Shown here: piece by piece, positions 17,828-25,869 of the stretch
Layout: each line of letters begins with the position of its first letter
Position numbering within the stretch: position 1 is the stretch's first letter
Assembly: GCA_023391635.1 (NCBI GenBank)
Contig: JAEWAQ010000072.1
Location: 1 to 64,000, forward strand
Reading direction: 5' to 3'
Length of the DNA: 64,000 nt
Source: Bacillota bacterium
Lineage (GTDB): Bacteria; Bacillota; Bacilli; Paenibacillales; Paenibacillaceae
The notes under the pieces: generated by a model
What the model saw: only the letters and a program-made list of their open reading frames with translations
What the model was told of the DNA's origin: nothing
The model's database searches: none
Position numbers and translations under genes: made by a program

Positions 17828-18841
17828 TCAAATCGGTACCGCGATTCTGCTGCCGCCTTGCCTTTGCCGCTCCAGCTGCATCTCCCATTCCACGCGCCGG
17901 ATGTCCGAATCCACCATCAGGCCGATCATTTCCTCGAAGCTGACTTCCGGTTCCCAGCCCAGCCTCATCTTGGCCTTCGCGCTGTCCCCGAGCAGCAGAT
18001 CGACTTCCGCGGGGCGGAAAAACTTCGGATCGATCACGACATGATCTTCGTAATCCAGCCCGACGTGGCCGAAGGCAACCCGCAGCAGCTCGCGCACGGT
18101 CCGGGTCTGGCCGGTAGCGATGACGAAGTCGTCCGGGACATCCTGCTGCAGCATGAGCCACATCGCCTTGACATAATCGCCTGCATATCCCCAATCGCGC
18201 TGCGCCTCCAGGTTGCCCATGTGCAGATGCCGCTGCAGTCCAAGCTTGATTCTCGCTACGCCGTCGCTGACTTTGCGCGTGACGAATTCGATGCCCCGGC
18301 GCGGCGACTCATGGTTGAACAGAATGCCCGAACAGGCGTACATGCCGAAGCTCTCGCGGTAGTTCACCGTGATCCAGTGTCCGAACACCTTGGCTGCGCC
18401 ATAGGGGCTGCGCGGGTAGAACGGGGTCGATTCCCGCTGCGGCGTCTCGAGCGCCTTGCCGAACATCTCGCTGCTCGAAGCTTGGTAGAATCGCGCCTGC
18501 GGGCAAGCGATCCGCACCGCTTCGAGCATGTTCGTGACGCCGATCGCCGTGATCTGCCCGGTCAGCAAGGGCTGGGGCCAGGACGTCTCGACGAACGACT
18601 GCGCGCCCAGGTTGTATACTTCATCCGGCTGCGCATGCTGGAGGCCCGTAATCAAGGAAGACAAGTCTGTCAGATCGCCCGACAGCCATTCGATGTCATC
18701 TTTGATGTCCTGCACGTTGTCGAAATTCGGCGTGCTGGTCCGGCGGCGCAGACCATATACCTTGTAGCCCCGGTTCAGCAGAAATTCCGCGAGATAGGAC
18801 CCATCCTGACCGGTCGTGCCCGTAATGAAAGCTTTCTTCAC
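17828..18841 (-). CDS. gmd: GDP-mannose 4,6-dehydratase
   Basis: A 337-residue extended short-chain dehydrogenase that converts GDP-mannose to GDP-4-keto-6-deoxymannose with a bound NADP cofactor. Visible are the nucleotide-binding GTTGQDGSYLAEFL (8-21), the ASSSEMFG loop (121-128), and the catalytic Tyr147-x3-Lys151 in SPYGAAK. Length matches the family. GTG 18841 is preceded by AGGAGGCGCAGAGG. It acts between ManC and Fcl, both in this operon, so the EPS very likely contains L-fucose or a related 6-deoxyhexose. Confidence 0.96.
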   Translation of the reverse strand: MKKAFITGTTGQDGSYLAEFLLNRGYKVYGLRRRTSTPNFDNVQDIKDDIEWLSGDLTDLSSLITGLQHAQPDEVYNLGAQSFVETSWPQPLLTGQITAIGVTNMLEAVRIACPQARFYQASSSEMFGKALETPQRESTPFYPRSPYGAAKVFGHWITVNYRESFGMYACSGILFNHESPRRGIEFVTRKVSDGVARIKLGLQRHLHMGNLEAQRDWGYAGDYVKAMWLMLQQDVPDDFVIATGQTRTVRELLRVAFGHVGLDYEDHVVIDPKFFRPAEVDLLLGDSAKAKMRLGWEPEVSFEEMIGLMVDSDIRRVEWEMQLERQRQGGSRIAVPI

Positions 18842-18853
18842 CCTCTGCGCCTC

Positions 18854-19816
18854 CTAAACTTCCAGAAGTCCGGAAGCGACTCCGGCCTCTGCATGATGCC
18901 GCACATACCATTCATAGGTGCTGCGCAGCCCTTCCTTGAGCGGAATCCGCGCCTGCCAGCCAAGCGAGCCAAGCTTCGACACGTCGAGCAGCTTGCGCGG
19001 CGCCCCGTCGGGGCGCGATGCATCATAGCGGATCTCTCCGCCATAGCCGACGATATCTCGAACGAGCTTCGCAAGGGAGCCGATGGAGAGGTCTTCCCCC
19101 CAGCCGATGTTGACGATCTCGCCGTCTTCGTGGCGCTGCATCAAGAACAGGCATGCATCCGCCAGATCGTCGGCATGGAGAAACTCGCGGCGAGGCGTCC
19201 CGGTGCCCCACACAGTGACGTAAGAGGCGCCGTCCCGCTTCGCTTCGTGGAATTTGCGAATCAATGCCGGCAGTACATGGGATTGGCTCAAGCTGTAATT
19301 GTCGTTCGGCCCGTACAGGTTCGTCGGCATGACGGAGAGAAACCGCGTCCCGTATTGCCGGTTGTAAGACTGGCACATCCGGATGCCGGCGATCTTGGCG
19401 ATCGCATAAGGCTCGTTCGTCGGTTCAAGCAGACCGGTCAGCAGAGCATCCTCCTGCATTGGCTGCGGCGCATGCTTCGGATAAATGCACGAACTGCCCA
19501 GGAAAAGCAGCTTGTGCACGCCATAGCGATAGGCCGCGTCAATCACGTTCGTCTGGATGAGCAGGTTGTCGCGGATGAATTCCGCCGGGCGTTCGGCATT
19601 CGCGCCGATGCCGCCGACCTTTGCCGCAGCCAGAAAGACGTAATCGATACCCTCGCTTGCGAAGAACCGATCCACGGCGACCGCATCCCGCAAGTCCAAC
19701 TCCCGCGAAGGCCGGCTCACGATATGGCGATAATGCTGCCGCTTCAGCGCCCGGACCAAGGCGGAACCGACGAGCCCTGTATGTCCGGCTACATAAACTC
19801 TGGCATTGATATGCAT
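18854..19816 (-). CDS. fcl: GDP-L-fucose synthase
   Basis: A 320-residue NADPH-dependent epimerase/reductase that turns the Gmd product into GDP-L-fucose. It has the Rossmann motif GHTGLVGSAL (11-20), the conserved FLAAAKVGGIGAN stretch, FLGSSCIYP (105-113) and the catalytic Tyr137-x3-Lys141 in EPYAIAKIAG. Length agrees with WcaG/Fcl proteins. ATG 19816 has GGTGG upstream. It is followed after 12 bases by gmd. Confidence 0.96.
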   Translation of the reverse strand: MHINARVYVAGHTGLVGSALVRALKRQHYRHIVSRPSRELDLRDAVAVDRFFASEGIDYVFLAAAKVGGIGANAERPAEFIRDNLLIQTNVIDAAYRYGVHKLLFLGSSCIYPKHAPQPMQEDALLTGLLEPTNEPYAIAKIAGIRMCQSYNRQYGTRFLSVMPTNLYGPNDNYSLSQSHVLPALIRKFHEAKRDGASYVTVWGTGTPRREFLHADDLADACLFLMQRHEDGEIVNIGWGEDLSIGSLAKLVRDIVGYGGEIRYDASRPDGAPRKLLDVSKLGSLGWQARIPLKEGLRSTYEWYVRHHAEAGVASGLLEV

Positions 19817-19850
19817 GAAATCCGACCACCTAATCTATTCGTCGTTAGAT

Positions 19851-20522
19851 TCAGAATGCGTTGCGAGATCCGAACAACAGCTTGACGGTGCGGGCGATAA
19901 TCAAGAGGTCGAACCAGAAGCTCCGCTTGCGTATGTATTGCAGGTCCAGCTCCACCATCTCTTCGAATCCGACGCTGCTGCGGCCGCTCACTTGCCATAG
20001 ACCGGTGCAGCCCGGTATTACGGAAAGCCGCTGCAAATCGTACTCCCGGTAGGCCGCAACCTCCCTGGGCAGAGGAGGCCTCGGGCCGACCATGCTCATA
20101 TCCCCCCGCAGCACGTTCCAGAACTGCGGCAGTTCGTCGATGCTGGTCCGCCTGATCCATCTGCCGACGCGGGTGACGCGCGGATCGTCCTTCATCTTGA
20201 ACATGGCGCCGCTCACGTCGCTCTTGCCCGCTATTTGATCGATCATCTTCTCCGCGTTCCGCACCATGGATCGGAATTTGTACATTTTGAAAGCTCTGCC
20301 GTTCTTGCCGATCCGAGTCTGGCTGTACAGTACGGGGCCGCTCGGATCTTCCAGCTTGATGGCGGCTGCCGTAACCAGCAGCAGCGGCGACACCAGCACC
20401 AGGCCCAGCAGCGCGGCGATCATATCGAACAAGCGCTTGAACCGGTCCGTCCGCGCCGACTTGATCGCCTCCGACCGATAATACTTGACATTCAGATCCA
20501 ACTCTTGCGTTCTCATGCTCAT
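19851..20522 (-). CDS. undecaprenyl-phosphate sugar-1-phosphate transferase (priming transferase)
   Basis: A 223-residue initiating transferase of the bacterial sugar transferase family (WcaJ/EpsL type). It has a cytoplasmic N-terminus, one membrane segment (about 33-55) and the conserved KMYKFRSMVRNAE block (79-91). It should place the first sugar-1-phosphate on undecaprenyl phosphate and so start EPS repeat assembly. It lacks the multi-helix N-terminal domain of full-length WbaP/WcaJ, which is common in Gram-positive homologues. ATG 20522 follows TAAGGAGATTGGACG. It is the second gene of the galU operon. Confidence 0.92.
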   Translation of the reverse strand: MSMRTQELDLNVKYYRSEAIKSARTDRFKRLFDMIAALLGLVLVSPLLLVTAAAIKLEDPSGPVLYSQTRIGKNGRAFKMYKFRSMVRNAEKMIDQIAGKSDVSGAMFKMKDDPRVTRVGRWIRRTSIDELPQFWNVLRGDMSMVGPRPPLPREVAAYREYDLQRLSVIPGCTGLWQVSGRSSVGFEEMVELDLQYIRKRSFWFDLLIIARTVKLLFGSRNAF

Positions 20523-20534
20523 CGTCCAATCTCC

Positions 20535-21425
20535 TTACCCGACAATCTGGTGCTGATGGCTGGCGAGCAGCTTCTCCATCTGGCTCAGCAGCGGCAGCCG
20601 CAGCTCCTGACGGTCGAGCGCAAGCTCGAGCATCGTGAGGATGAAGCCGAGCTTCTCCCCGACATCGTATCTGATTCCTTCGAATTGGTACGCGTACACG
20701 TCTTCGACCCGATTCAGCTTCTGGATCGCGTCCGTCAGCTGAATTTCCCCACCGGCCCCGATCTCCATCCGCTCAAGATATTCGAAGATGCCCGGCGTCA
20801 GAATGTAACGACCCATGATCGCCATATTGGAAGGCGCGAGGTATCGCTCCGGCTTCTCCACCAGGTCTGCGATCCGGCACAGTCGGCCGTGCTGATCCAG
20901 CGGATCGACGATGCCGTAGCGGTGCACCTCCCGTTCGTCCACCTGTTGCACGCCGACGATCGAGCTTTGCGTCCCTTCGAATTGCTGCATAAGCTGCCCG
21001 ATACAAGGAGTATCCGAACGGACGATATCATCCCCCAGCAGCACGGCGAACGGCTCGTCGCCGATGAATTTGCGTGCGCACCAGACGGCGTGGCCGAGCC
21101 CTCTGGGCTCCTTCTGGCGAATATAGTGAATGTCCACCATGCGAGCAGGATGCTGCACTTGCCGCAACAGCTCCAGCTTGCCCTTCCCGAGCAAATTTTG
21201 CTCCAGCTCGAACGCGGAATCGAAATGGTCTTCGATCGCGCGCTTGCCCTTGCCCGTGACGATCAGAATATCTTCGATTCCCGCCGCCACCGCTTCCTCG
21301 ACGATATATTGGATCGTCGGCTTATCCACCAGCGGCAGCATCTCCTTGGGCATCGCTTTCGTTGCCGGCAGAAACCGGGTTCCAAGGCCCGCGGCCGGGA
21401 TGATGGCCTTGCGTACTTTGCGCAT
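20535..21425 (-). CDS. galU: UTP-glucose-1-phosphate uridylyltransferase
   Basis: A 296-residue GalU/GtaB-type pyrophosphorylase making UDP-glucose. It begins with KAIIPAAGLGTRFLPATKAMPKE, split here as the signature AAGLGTRFLPATKAMPKE, and carries VDKPTIQYIVEEA, the usual sugar-binding block. ATG 21425 was chosen because it starts 11 residues before that signature and is preceded by AGGTGATCGG. It is the first gene of the precursor operon, 59 bases downstream of the -10 box of the operator-bearing promoter at 21451-21512. UDP-glucose would serve the EPS and possibly the glycolipid synthase encoded at 42470. Confidence 0.94.
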   Translation of the reverse strand: MRKVRKAIIPAAGLGTRFLPATKAMPKEMLPLVDKPTIQYIVEEAVAAGIEDILIVTGKGKRAIEDHFDSAFELEQNLLGKGKLELLRQVQHPARMVDIHYIRQKEPRGLGHAVWCARKFIGDEPFAVLLGDDIVRSDTPCIGQLMQQFEGTQSSIVGVQQVDEREVHRYGIVDPLDQHGRLCRIADLVEKPERYLAPSNMAIMGRYILTPGIFEYLERMEIGAGGEIQLTDAIQKLNRVEDVYAYQFEGIRYDVGEKLGFILTMLELALDRQELRLPLLSQMEKLLASHQHQIVG

Positions 21426-21450
21426 TCCGATCACCTGTTCCTTTGCATGG

Positions 21451-21512
21451 TATGTTACAGTTCGTATCATTATTCATATTGTTACATTAAGATACATTTC
21501 GTATCATGTCAA
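21451..21512 (-). promoter_or_regulatory. EPS promoter P1 (galU operon) with two palindromic operators
   Basis: Minus strand: -35 TTGACA (21512-21507), a 17-bp spacer, -10 TAATGT (21489-21484). The spacer is almost exactly the operator TGATACGAAATGTATC (21506-21491). A second copy, TGATACGAACTGTAAC, lies at 21469-21454 in the predicted leader. The promoter starts 8 bases beyond the flippase stop codon. The same design recurs at 32339-32394, 33660-33704 and 36190-36248. Confidence 0.8.
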
Positions 21513-21520
21513 GCAAAATT

Positions 21521-22984
21521 CTATCGCCGAACCGCCGTCCCCGGCATGGCCAGCTTGCGTATATGGACGATCCGGTCCCGCTCGAACAGCCAGAGCAATG
21601 CCGCGTACAGGATCACGCCGCTGATCAGCTGGCCGGAGACGAGCGCAAGGTCGGAGTGTATGTCGTGCGCCGCGCGTCCCAGCATCCAGACGGCGACAGC
21701 CATCAGGGCACTGTACAGTACGCCGGGCAAGTAGCTGCCGGCATAGGCACCAGCGGATTTGCCCAGCACTTTGCGGATCGATTGGAAATAATTCGCGATC
21801 ACGATCGCCGCCTGGGCGGTCAGATAACCGTAGGCCGCGCCCAGCACGCCTCCCCACCATGCTCCGACGAACAGGCAAGGCGCAATGACGGCCAGGCAGA
21901 CGACGGAGTAATGGAAGCGCGTATCCGCTCGGCCGACTGCGAGCAGCAAGCTTTGCGTCGGCAGCACGGAGGCGCGCAGCAGGAACATGACCGCCAGAAT
22001 CTGCACGACGGCAATGCTGTTCATCCACTGGTCGCCGAAGGCGAACGGCACCAGGTCCGGCGCAGTGACTGCCAGCCCCAGGTAGATCGGGCCGGTCGCA
22101 AATCCGACCGCTCCCGTGATCTGGTAATAACCTTGCTTAAGCAGCTTGGGGGAGTTCTGGATCTTGGCCAGCAGCGGCAGCGATACTTGCGAGACGAGCG
22201 GCCACAGCTTCTGCATCGGCATCGTGCACAGCTGGAAGGCGAACGTATAATACCCCAGCCCCTCGGCACCGAGCAGGCGCCCGAGGATGAGGTAATCGAT
22301 ATTGTTCGTGAACGACTGGATGACGTTGGAGCCGGTCTGGTAAGCGCCGAAGCGGATATACCCTTTCAAGTCCCGCCTGGAGAAATGAAGCTGCGGCCGC
22401 CATTCCCGCCAGCCCCGGGCCGTCAGCATCGCGGATTTGACCAGGGCATTCGCCAAATAAGCCCCCACGAGCGCATAGACGCCGAAGCCGGCAGCGGCGC
22501 CGCCCAGCGCGACGGCAAACCCGGCGGATGCGGCGGCAATGTCTGCTTTGGCCAAATATTCGAAGCGCAGCTCCTTCTGGAACAACACCTGGAATTGCTG
22601 CCCGACGGCCGGAAGGAAACACAGCAGCGCCATCCACCTCATCGGGGCGAGCAGCTGCGGCTCCTGGTAGTAGGCGCAGGCGACAGGGGCCAACAGCCAG
22701 ACAACCGCGCCGAGCAGCGCCCCTGCGGCCAAATTCAAATAGTACAGGCTCGAGAGCTCTTCCCGGGACACTTGCTGCCGGTGAATAATGGCGCTCGACA
22801 CCCCGAAATCATTCATCGATACCGCGAGGCCGACGCCGACCATAATCATGCTCATCATGCCGTAATCCGCCGGAGAGAGCAGGCGCGACACGATGACGAC
22901 TTGCGCGAGTTGAACGACGGCCGTGACCGCCGCCGCCAGTGTCGACCATTTGGCTGCCGTAATTCCCTTGACGCTTAATGACAT
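21521..22984 (-). CDS. WzxC-type lipopolysaccharide/EPS repeat flippase
   Basis: A 487-residue polytopic MOP-family flippase with about 14 predicted helices and the N-terminal AAKWSTLAAAVTAVVQLAQ and SRLLSPADYGMMSM features of WzxC proteins. It would flip the undecaprenyl-linked repeat across the membrane for polymerisation by the Wzy-like protein (24523-25869). ATG 22984 follows AAGGAGAGG. It is the last gene of the wzz-led operon, separated from the preceding gene by 234 bp that hold the third 50-bp repeat array. Whether it has its own promoter cannot be told. Confidence 0.92.
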   Translation of the reverse strand: MSLSVKGITAAKWSTLAAAVTAVVQLAQVVIVSRLLSPADYGMMSMIMVGVGLAVSMNDFGVSSAIIHRQQVSREELSSLYYLNLAAGALLGAVVWLLAPVACAYYQEPQLLAPMRWMALLCFLPAVGQQFQVLFQKELRFEYLAKADIAAASAGFAVALGGAAAGFGVYALVGAYLANALVKSAMLTARGWREWRPQLHFSRRDLKGYIRFGAYQTGSNVIQSFTNNIDYLILGRLLGAEGLGYYTFAFQLCTMPMQKLWPLVSQVSLPLLAKIQNSPKLLKQGYYQITGAVGFATGPIYLGLAVTAPDLVPFAFGDQWMNSIAVVQILAVMFLLRASVLPTQSLLLAVGRADTRFHYSVVCLAVIAPCLFVGAWWGGVLGAAYGYLTAQAAIVIANYFQSIRKVLGKSAGAYAGSYLPGVLYSALMAVAVWMLGRAAHDIHSDLALVSGQLISGVILYAALLWLFERDRIVHIRKLAMPGTAVRR

Positions 22985-23060
22985 GGTGACATGGCCTCTC
23001 CTTCTCCCTTGGTTTCGCGAATCTCACTTCGTTATTTGCTGCTAATCATCGCCATTTAGT

Positions 23061-23170
23061 GCGGACGGCAACATCTCCACGGTTTTGGCGGCGCTGCGGG
23101 CGGTTATGGTGCGGACGGCAACATCTCCCCGGGTTTGGCCGCGCTGCGGGCGGTTATGGTGCGGTCGGCA
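23061..23170. repeat. 50-bp tandem repeat array C
   Basis: GCGGACGGCAACATCTCC starts at 23061 and 23111, and GCGGTCGGCAACATCTCC at 23161, giving a 50-bp period with two full units and a partial third. The unit shares GCGGGCGG-nTTA-n-GGYGCGGACRGC with array B (20 of 27 positions in an ungapped comparison). It lies in the 234-bp gap between the PP-loop gene and the flippase gene, upstream of the flippase ribosome binding site. Confidence 0.85.
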
Positions 23171-23218
23171 ACATCTCCACCCACCTCTGCTTCATTGCTA
23201 ATTGTCGGTCTCGTCCCG

Positions 23219-24526
23219 TCATGCGCGCGGCACGATTATTTTCTTCAAATACAGAAACAGCGGGTGCGGGATCAGGTCGAGCAGCCGCCGGCGCATCGCC
23301 CCGCGCTTGCCGTACCCAGCCAGATCCAGCTGCTGCAGCCAGGCGAAGAACGCGGCTTCATCCTCGCGCATCCGCACGTCCCCTTCCGCCGGCGCCAGGC
23401 TGCGCCCGCGCACTTCCTCCCAATAGGCCGCCTTCAGCGCGCTGTTGGACAGCCAGTCCGGCAACTGCGCCCGGATGGCGTCCAGCGTCGCGGCTGCATA
23501 TGGAAATCCCGCCCGACGCGGGTCGATGCCTTCGGCGAGCAGCGCCGCGATCGTGCGCAAGCACTTCTCGCATTTGCCGCAATTGCCGTACGCCTCATTC
23601 ACCCAGCACACCCTCACCGTCAAGTCCGATGCACGTCCGCGCAAATAATCCGCGATCAGCGCCACCTTGTCCTGGCGGCCCCATTCCTCGCCTTCCAGCT
23701 GCACCCGCGCGCCTGCCCAGCGAATCCGGTTATTGATCAGCGTATTGGACCCGTCCGGCACTGCCCGCGCCAGACGGGGCGGCAGCGCGGAGGGCACGTA
23801 CAGCTTCCCGATTCCTAACGCATAAGCCAGCGGGGCGCAAAGACCGACCATGCCGATGCCGTGCTGGATGCCGGGCCACCAGCCGTGCGTGAACCGGCCG
23901 TAGCGGAAGGCGATCCGCTCTTCGTTCAGGAACGTGCGCATGCCGGTGCGGATGAACAGATTTTCCATGCCGTGCGAGCGCCCGAACGCCGCGTTGTGCC
24001 GTCGAACTTCCTCCCATAGCGCCGGCTGGTGAAGCCCGATGTCGCCGCCCCATATCGTGATGAGATACGGCTGTTCCGCCTGCCTTCGCAGGAAGGTGCC
24101 CAGCGAGTCGACGCCGCCGCTGAAGAAAGCTGCCGCGCGTTCGGCAGGCGCCGTCGGCGTCTCGTCCGTCAGCTGCCCGACATGGAGCGAGCCGGCGAAT
24201 CCGATGCGCGGGTACAGCAAGTTGAACGCTTGCTTCACCTCGGCCAGACATTCGTGAAAAGCGCGGTCCAGCCGCTCCACATGCACATCGGCGCCGATCG
24301 CCCAGGCGACGGGGAGCAGGTTGGAGAGCAGCGGTATGACCAGAATGCCGTCCGGGATGCCTTGCAGATCGACATGCCGGTCGTATTGTACGAAGAAGGG
24401 GGTGCCAGAGAAGTAACGGCCGGCATGCACCCCGTACTCCACTTCATAATGAACCGTATTGCTCCCGTCGACCTGGATGCGCCCCACGTCAATCCGGTTT
24501 CGATTCGTCGCCATCGCTGCGCTCAC
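23219..24526 (-). CDS. PP-loop (QueC/asparagine-synthase-like) ATPase-family protein of the EPS locus, function unknown
   Basis: A 435-residue soluble protein. FFSGGVDSLGTFL (134-146) contains the SGGxDS pyrophosphatase loop that binds ATP in adenylating enzymes, and NCGKCEKC (315-322) is a Cys-x2-Cys-x2-Cys cluster likely to bind zinc, as in QueC-like proteins. GTG 24526 was chosen because it overlaps the stop of the polymerase gene as GTGA and has GGGGGG upstream; ATG 24514 is possible. The arrangement suggests adenylation-dependent modification of a sugar or lipid intermediate, for example amidation, but no substrate can be named. Sits between the polymerase and flippase genes. Confidence 0.75.
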   Translation of the reverse strand: MSAAMATNRNRIDVGRIQVDGSNTVHYEVEYGVHAGRYFSGTPFFVQYDRHVDLQGIPDGILVIPLLSNLLPVAWAIGADVHVERLDRAFHECLAEVKQAFNLLYPRIGFAGSLHVGQLTDETPTAPAERAAAFFSGGVDSLGTFLRRQAEQPYLITIWGGDIGLHQPALWEEVRRHNAAFGRSHGMENLFIRTGMRTFLNEERIAFRYGRFTHGWWPGIQHGIGMVGLCAPLAYALGIGKLYVPSALPPRLARAVPDGSNTLINNRIRWAGARVQLEGEEWGRQDKVALIADYLRGRASDLTVRVCWVNEAYGNCGKCEKCLRTIAALLAEGIDPRRAGFPYAAATLDAIRAQLPDWLSNSALKAAYWEEVRGRSLAPAEGDVRMREDEAAFFAWLQQLDLAGYGKRGAMRRRLLDLIPHPLFLYLKKIIVPRA

Positions 24527-25869
24527 GCCGATCCCCCCGTTCGCTCTACGCCGACCATTTTCCGATGATTCGACCCATCCCGCAAGCGATCGTCTCCATT
24601 CGGCGCCCTCGCTTGCTGCAATGACAGATAGCCATACCGAACGGCAATATAGAGCAAGGGATAGAACATGCGGGTATCGAATAAATACGTAATCCGGTAA
24701 CTCTCCAAGAGCGAGAAGAACACCGCGGGATAAATGGCCAGCCACCCGACCTCGTACTGCCGGACCCCTTTGTACGCCATGCCGATGAACCAGCCGTATA
24801 CGATCGCGTACAGCACGTACATATAGCCGGAATCCGCGAAGATCTCGCCGAAGAAGCCCATGTTCGTGTAATCCGCCGCCGAATAGGGACTGCTCTTGAT
24901 GTTGAGGTAGGCTTGCGTCGATTCGTTCAGGTGCAGCAAATCGCGGACCTGCGCGGCCGGAACGGCGTTCGTCAGCAGGTTGATCCAACCGTTGAACAGG
25001 AGCGCGGGAAATCCGACCGTGCGTCCCGACAAGTCCGGCATCGCCATGGAGTGATTGACGCTGGAGCTGATGTAATCGAAAAACCGTCCGACCCCGTAGG
25101 CATAGGCGCCTTCCTGCGAAAATCCGTGCTGCGAATAATACTGGTAGCTGCGCAAACTCTCCGCCGCTGAGAAGAATAAGACGAACGCCGCCATCGCCAA
25201 GACGATCCTGGGCAGCGTCACCTTGAGCCGTCCGAACAGGATCGCGATAATGACGATCGGAATCGTCACTTCCAGCAGCGCGACGCGCTCGGAGAAGAAC
25301 AGGCCGCGCAGCACTCCAGGATAGAGGATCAATGCCCACATCGCCCAATGTCCCGGCTTCCTCAGCCCGAAAACATATATGGCGTACAAAGAGGATGCGA
25401 TCATGCCCAGCTGCGTCAGCGTGGTGACGCCCGAAATTCCCGTTACGTTCACAAGTTGGTGCTTGAAAGCCAGAAAATCGTGCCTTACCCACAGCATGTC
25501 GCGCAGCGGGCCGATCCCGCCTGCCCGCATGACGATCCGCACGATCCACAACAGTTGGGCGGAGCCGGCGATCAACGCCAGGACGAGCGCTTCCCTGCGC
25601 AGCGCGTCCCCGTTGCCGCAGCGCTGCCTGAAGCGTTCCAGCGGAGAGGCGTCCGGCTTCGCCAAACTCGACTTCTCGGTCAGAAAACAGCAACCGAAGA
25701 TCAATAGATAGAAGAAGAAGTAATGGATGAACCCGTGAAGGGAGACATATTTCTCGTAAGCGAACATCGGCTTGTAGACAAACCAGATCAGCGTGCTACC
25801 CGTAGCGGCCAGAAACAACAGCAGTCTCGGGTTCAAGATCGTCCAATTCACGCCAATCGTCACCGCCAT
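24523..25869 (-). CDS. EPS repeat-unit polymerase, Wzy/EpsG-like
   Basis: A 448-residue integral membrane protein with about 11-12 predicted helices and a large central extracellular loop (about 240-330), as in O-antigen polymerases. There is no strong sequence signature, which is normal for Wzy proteins. The call rests on topology, length and position between glycosyltransferase and flippase genes. ATG 25869 lies 74 bases inside the end of the preceding gene with a poor ribosome binding site, so translation is probably coupled; in-frame GTG codons at 25863 and 25851 are alternatives. Confidence 0.75.
   Translation of the reverse strand: MAVTIGVNWTILNPRLLLFLAATGSTLIWFVYKPMFAYEKYVSLHGFIHYFFFYLLIFGCCFLTEKSSLAKPDASPLERFRQRCGNGDALRREALVLALIAGSAQLLWIVRIVMRAGGIGPLRDMLWVRHDFLAFKHQLVNVTGISGVTTLTQLGMIASSLYAIYVFGLRKPGHWAMWALILYPGVLRGLFFSERVALLEVTIPIVIIAILFGRLKVTLPRIVLAMAAFVLFFSAAESLRSYQYYSQHGFSQEGAYAYGVGRFFDYISSSVNHSMAMPDLSGRTVGFPALLFNGWINLLTNAVPAAQVRDLLHLNESTQAYLNIKSSPYSAADYTNMGFFGEIFADSGYMYVLYAIVYGWFIGMAYKGVRQYEVGWLAIYPAVFFSLLESYRITYLFDTRMFYPLLYIAVRYGYLSLQQARAPNGDDRLRDGSNHRKMVGVERTGGSA

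Noticed and set aside
17720..19885. A 721-codon plus-strand open frame opposite gmd, fcl and neighbouring genes
   Set aside because: It mirrors the minus-strand genes in a GC-rich region. Its translation has no recognisable domain, while the minus-strand products are clear Gmd and Fcl.
24527..25693. An open frame that would extend the PP-loop protein upstream by about 390 residues into an 824-residue fusion
   Set aside because: The added part is Arg/Gly/Ala-rich without family character and lies entirely across the polymerase gene in another frame; the GTGA overlap at 24526 is a natural start.
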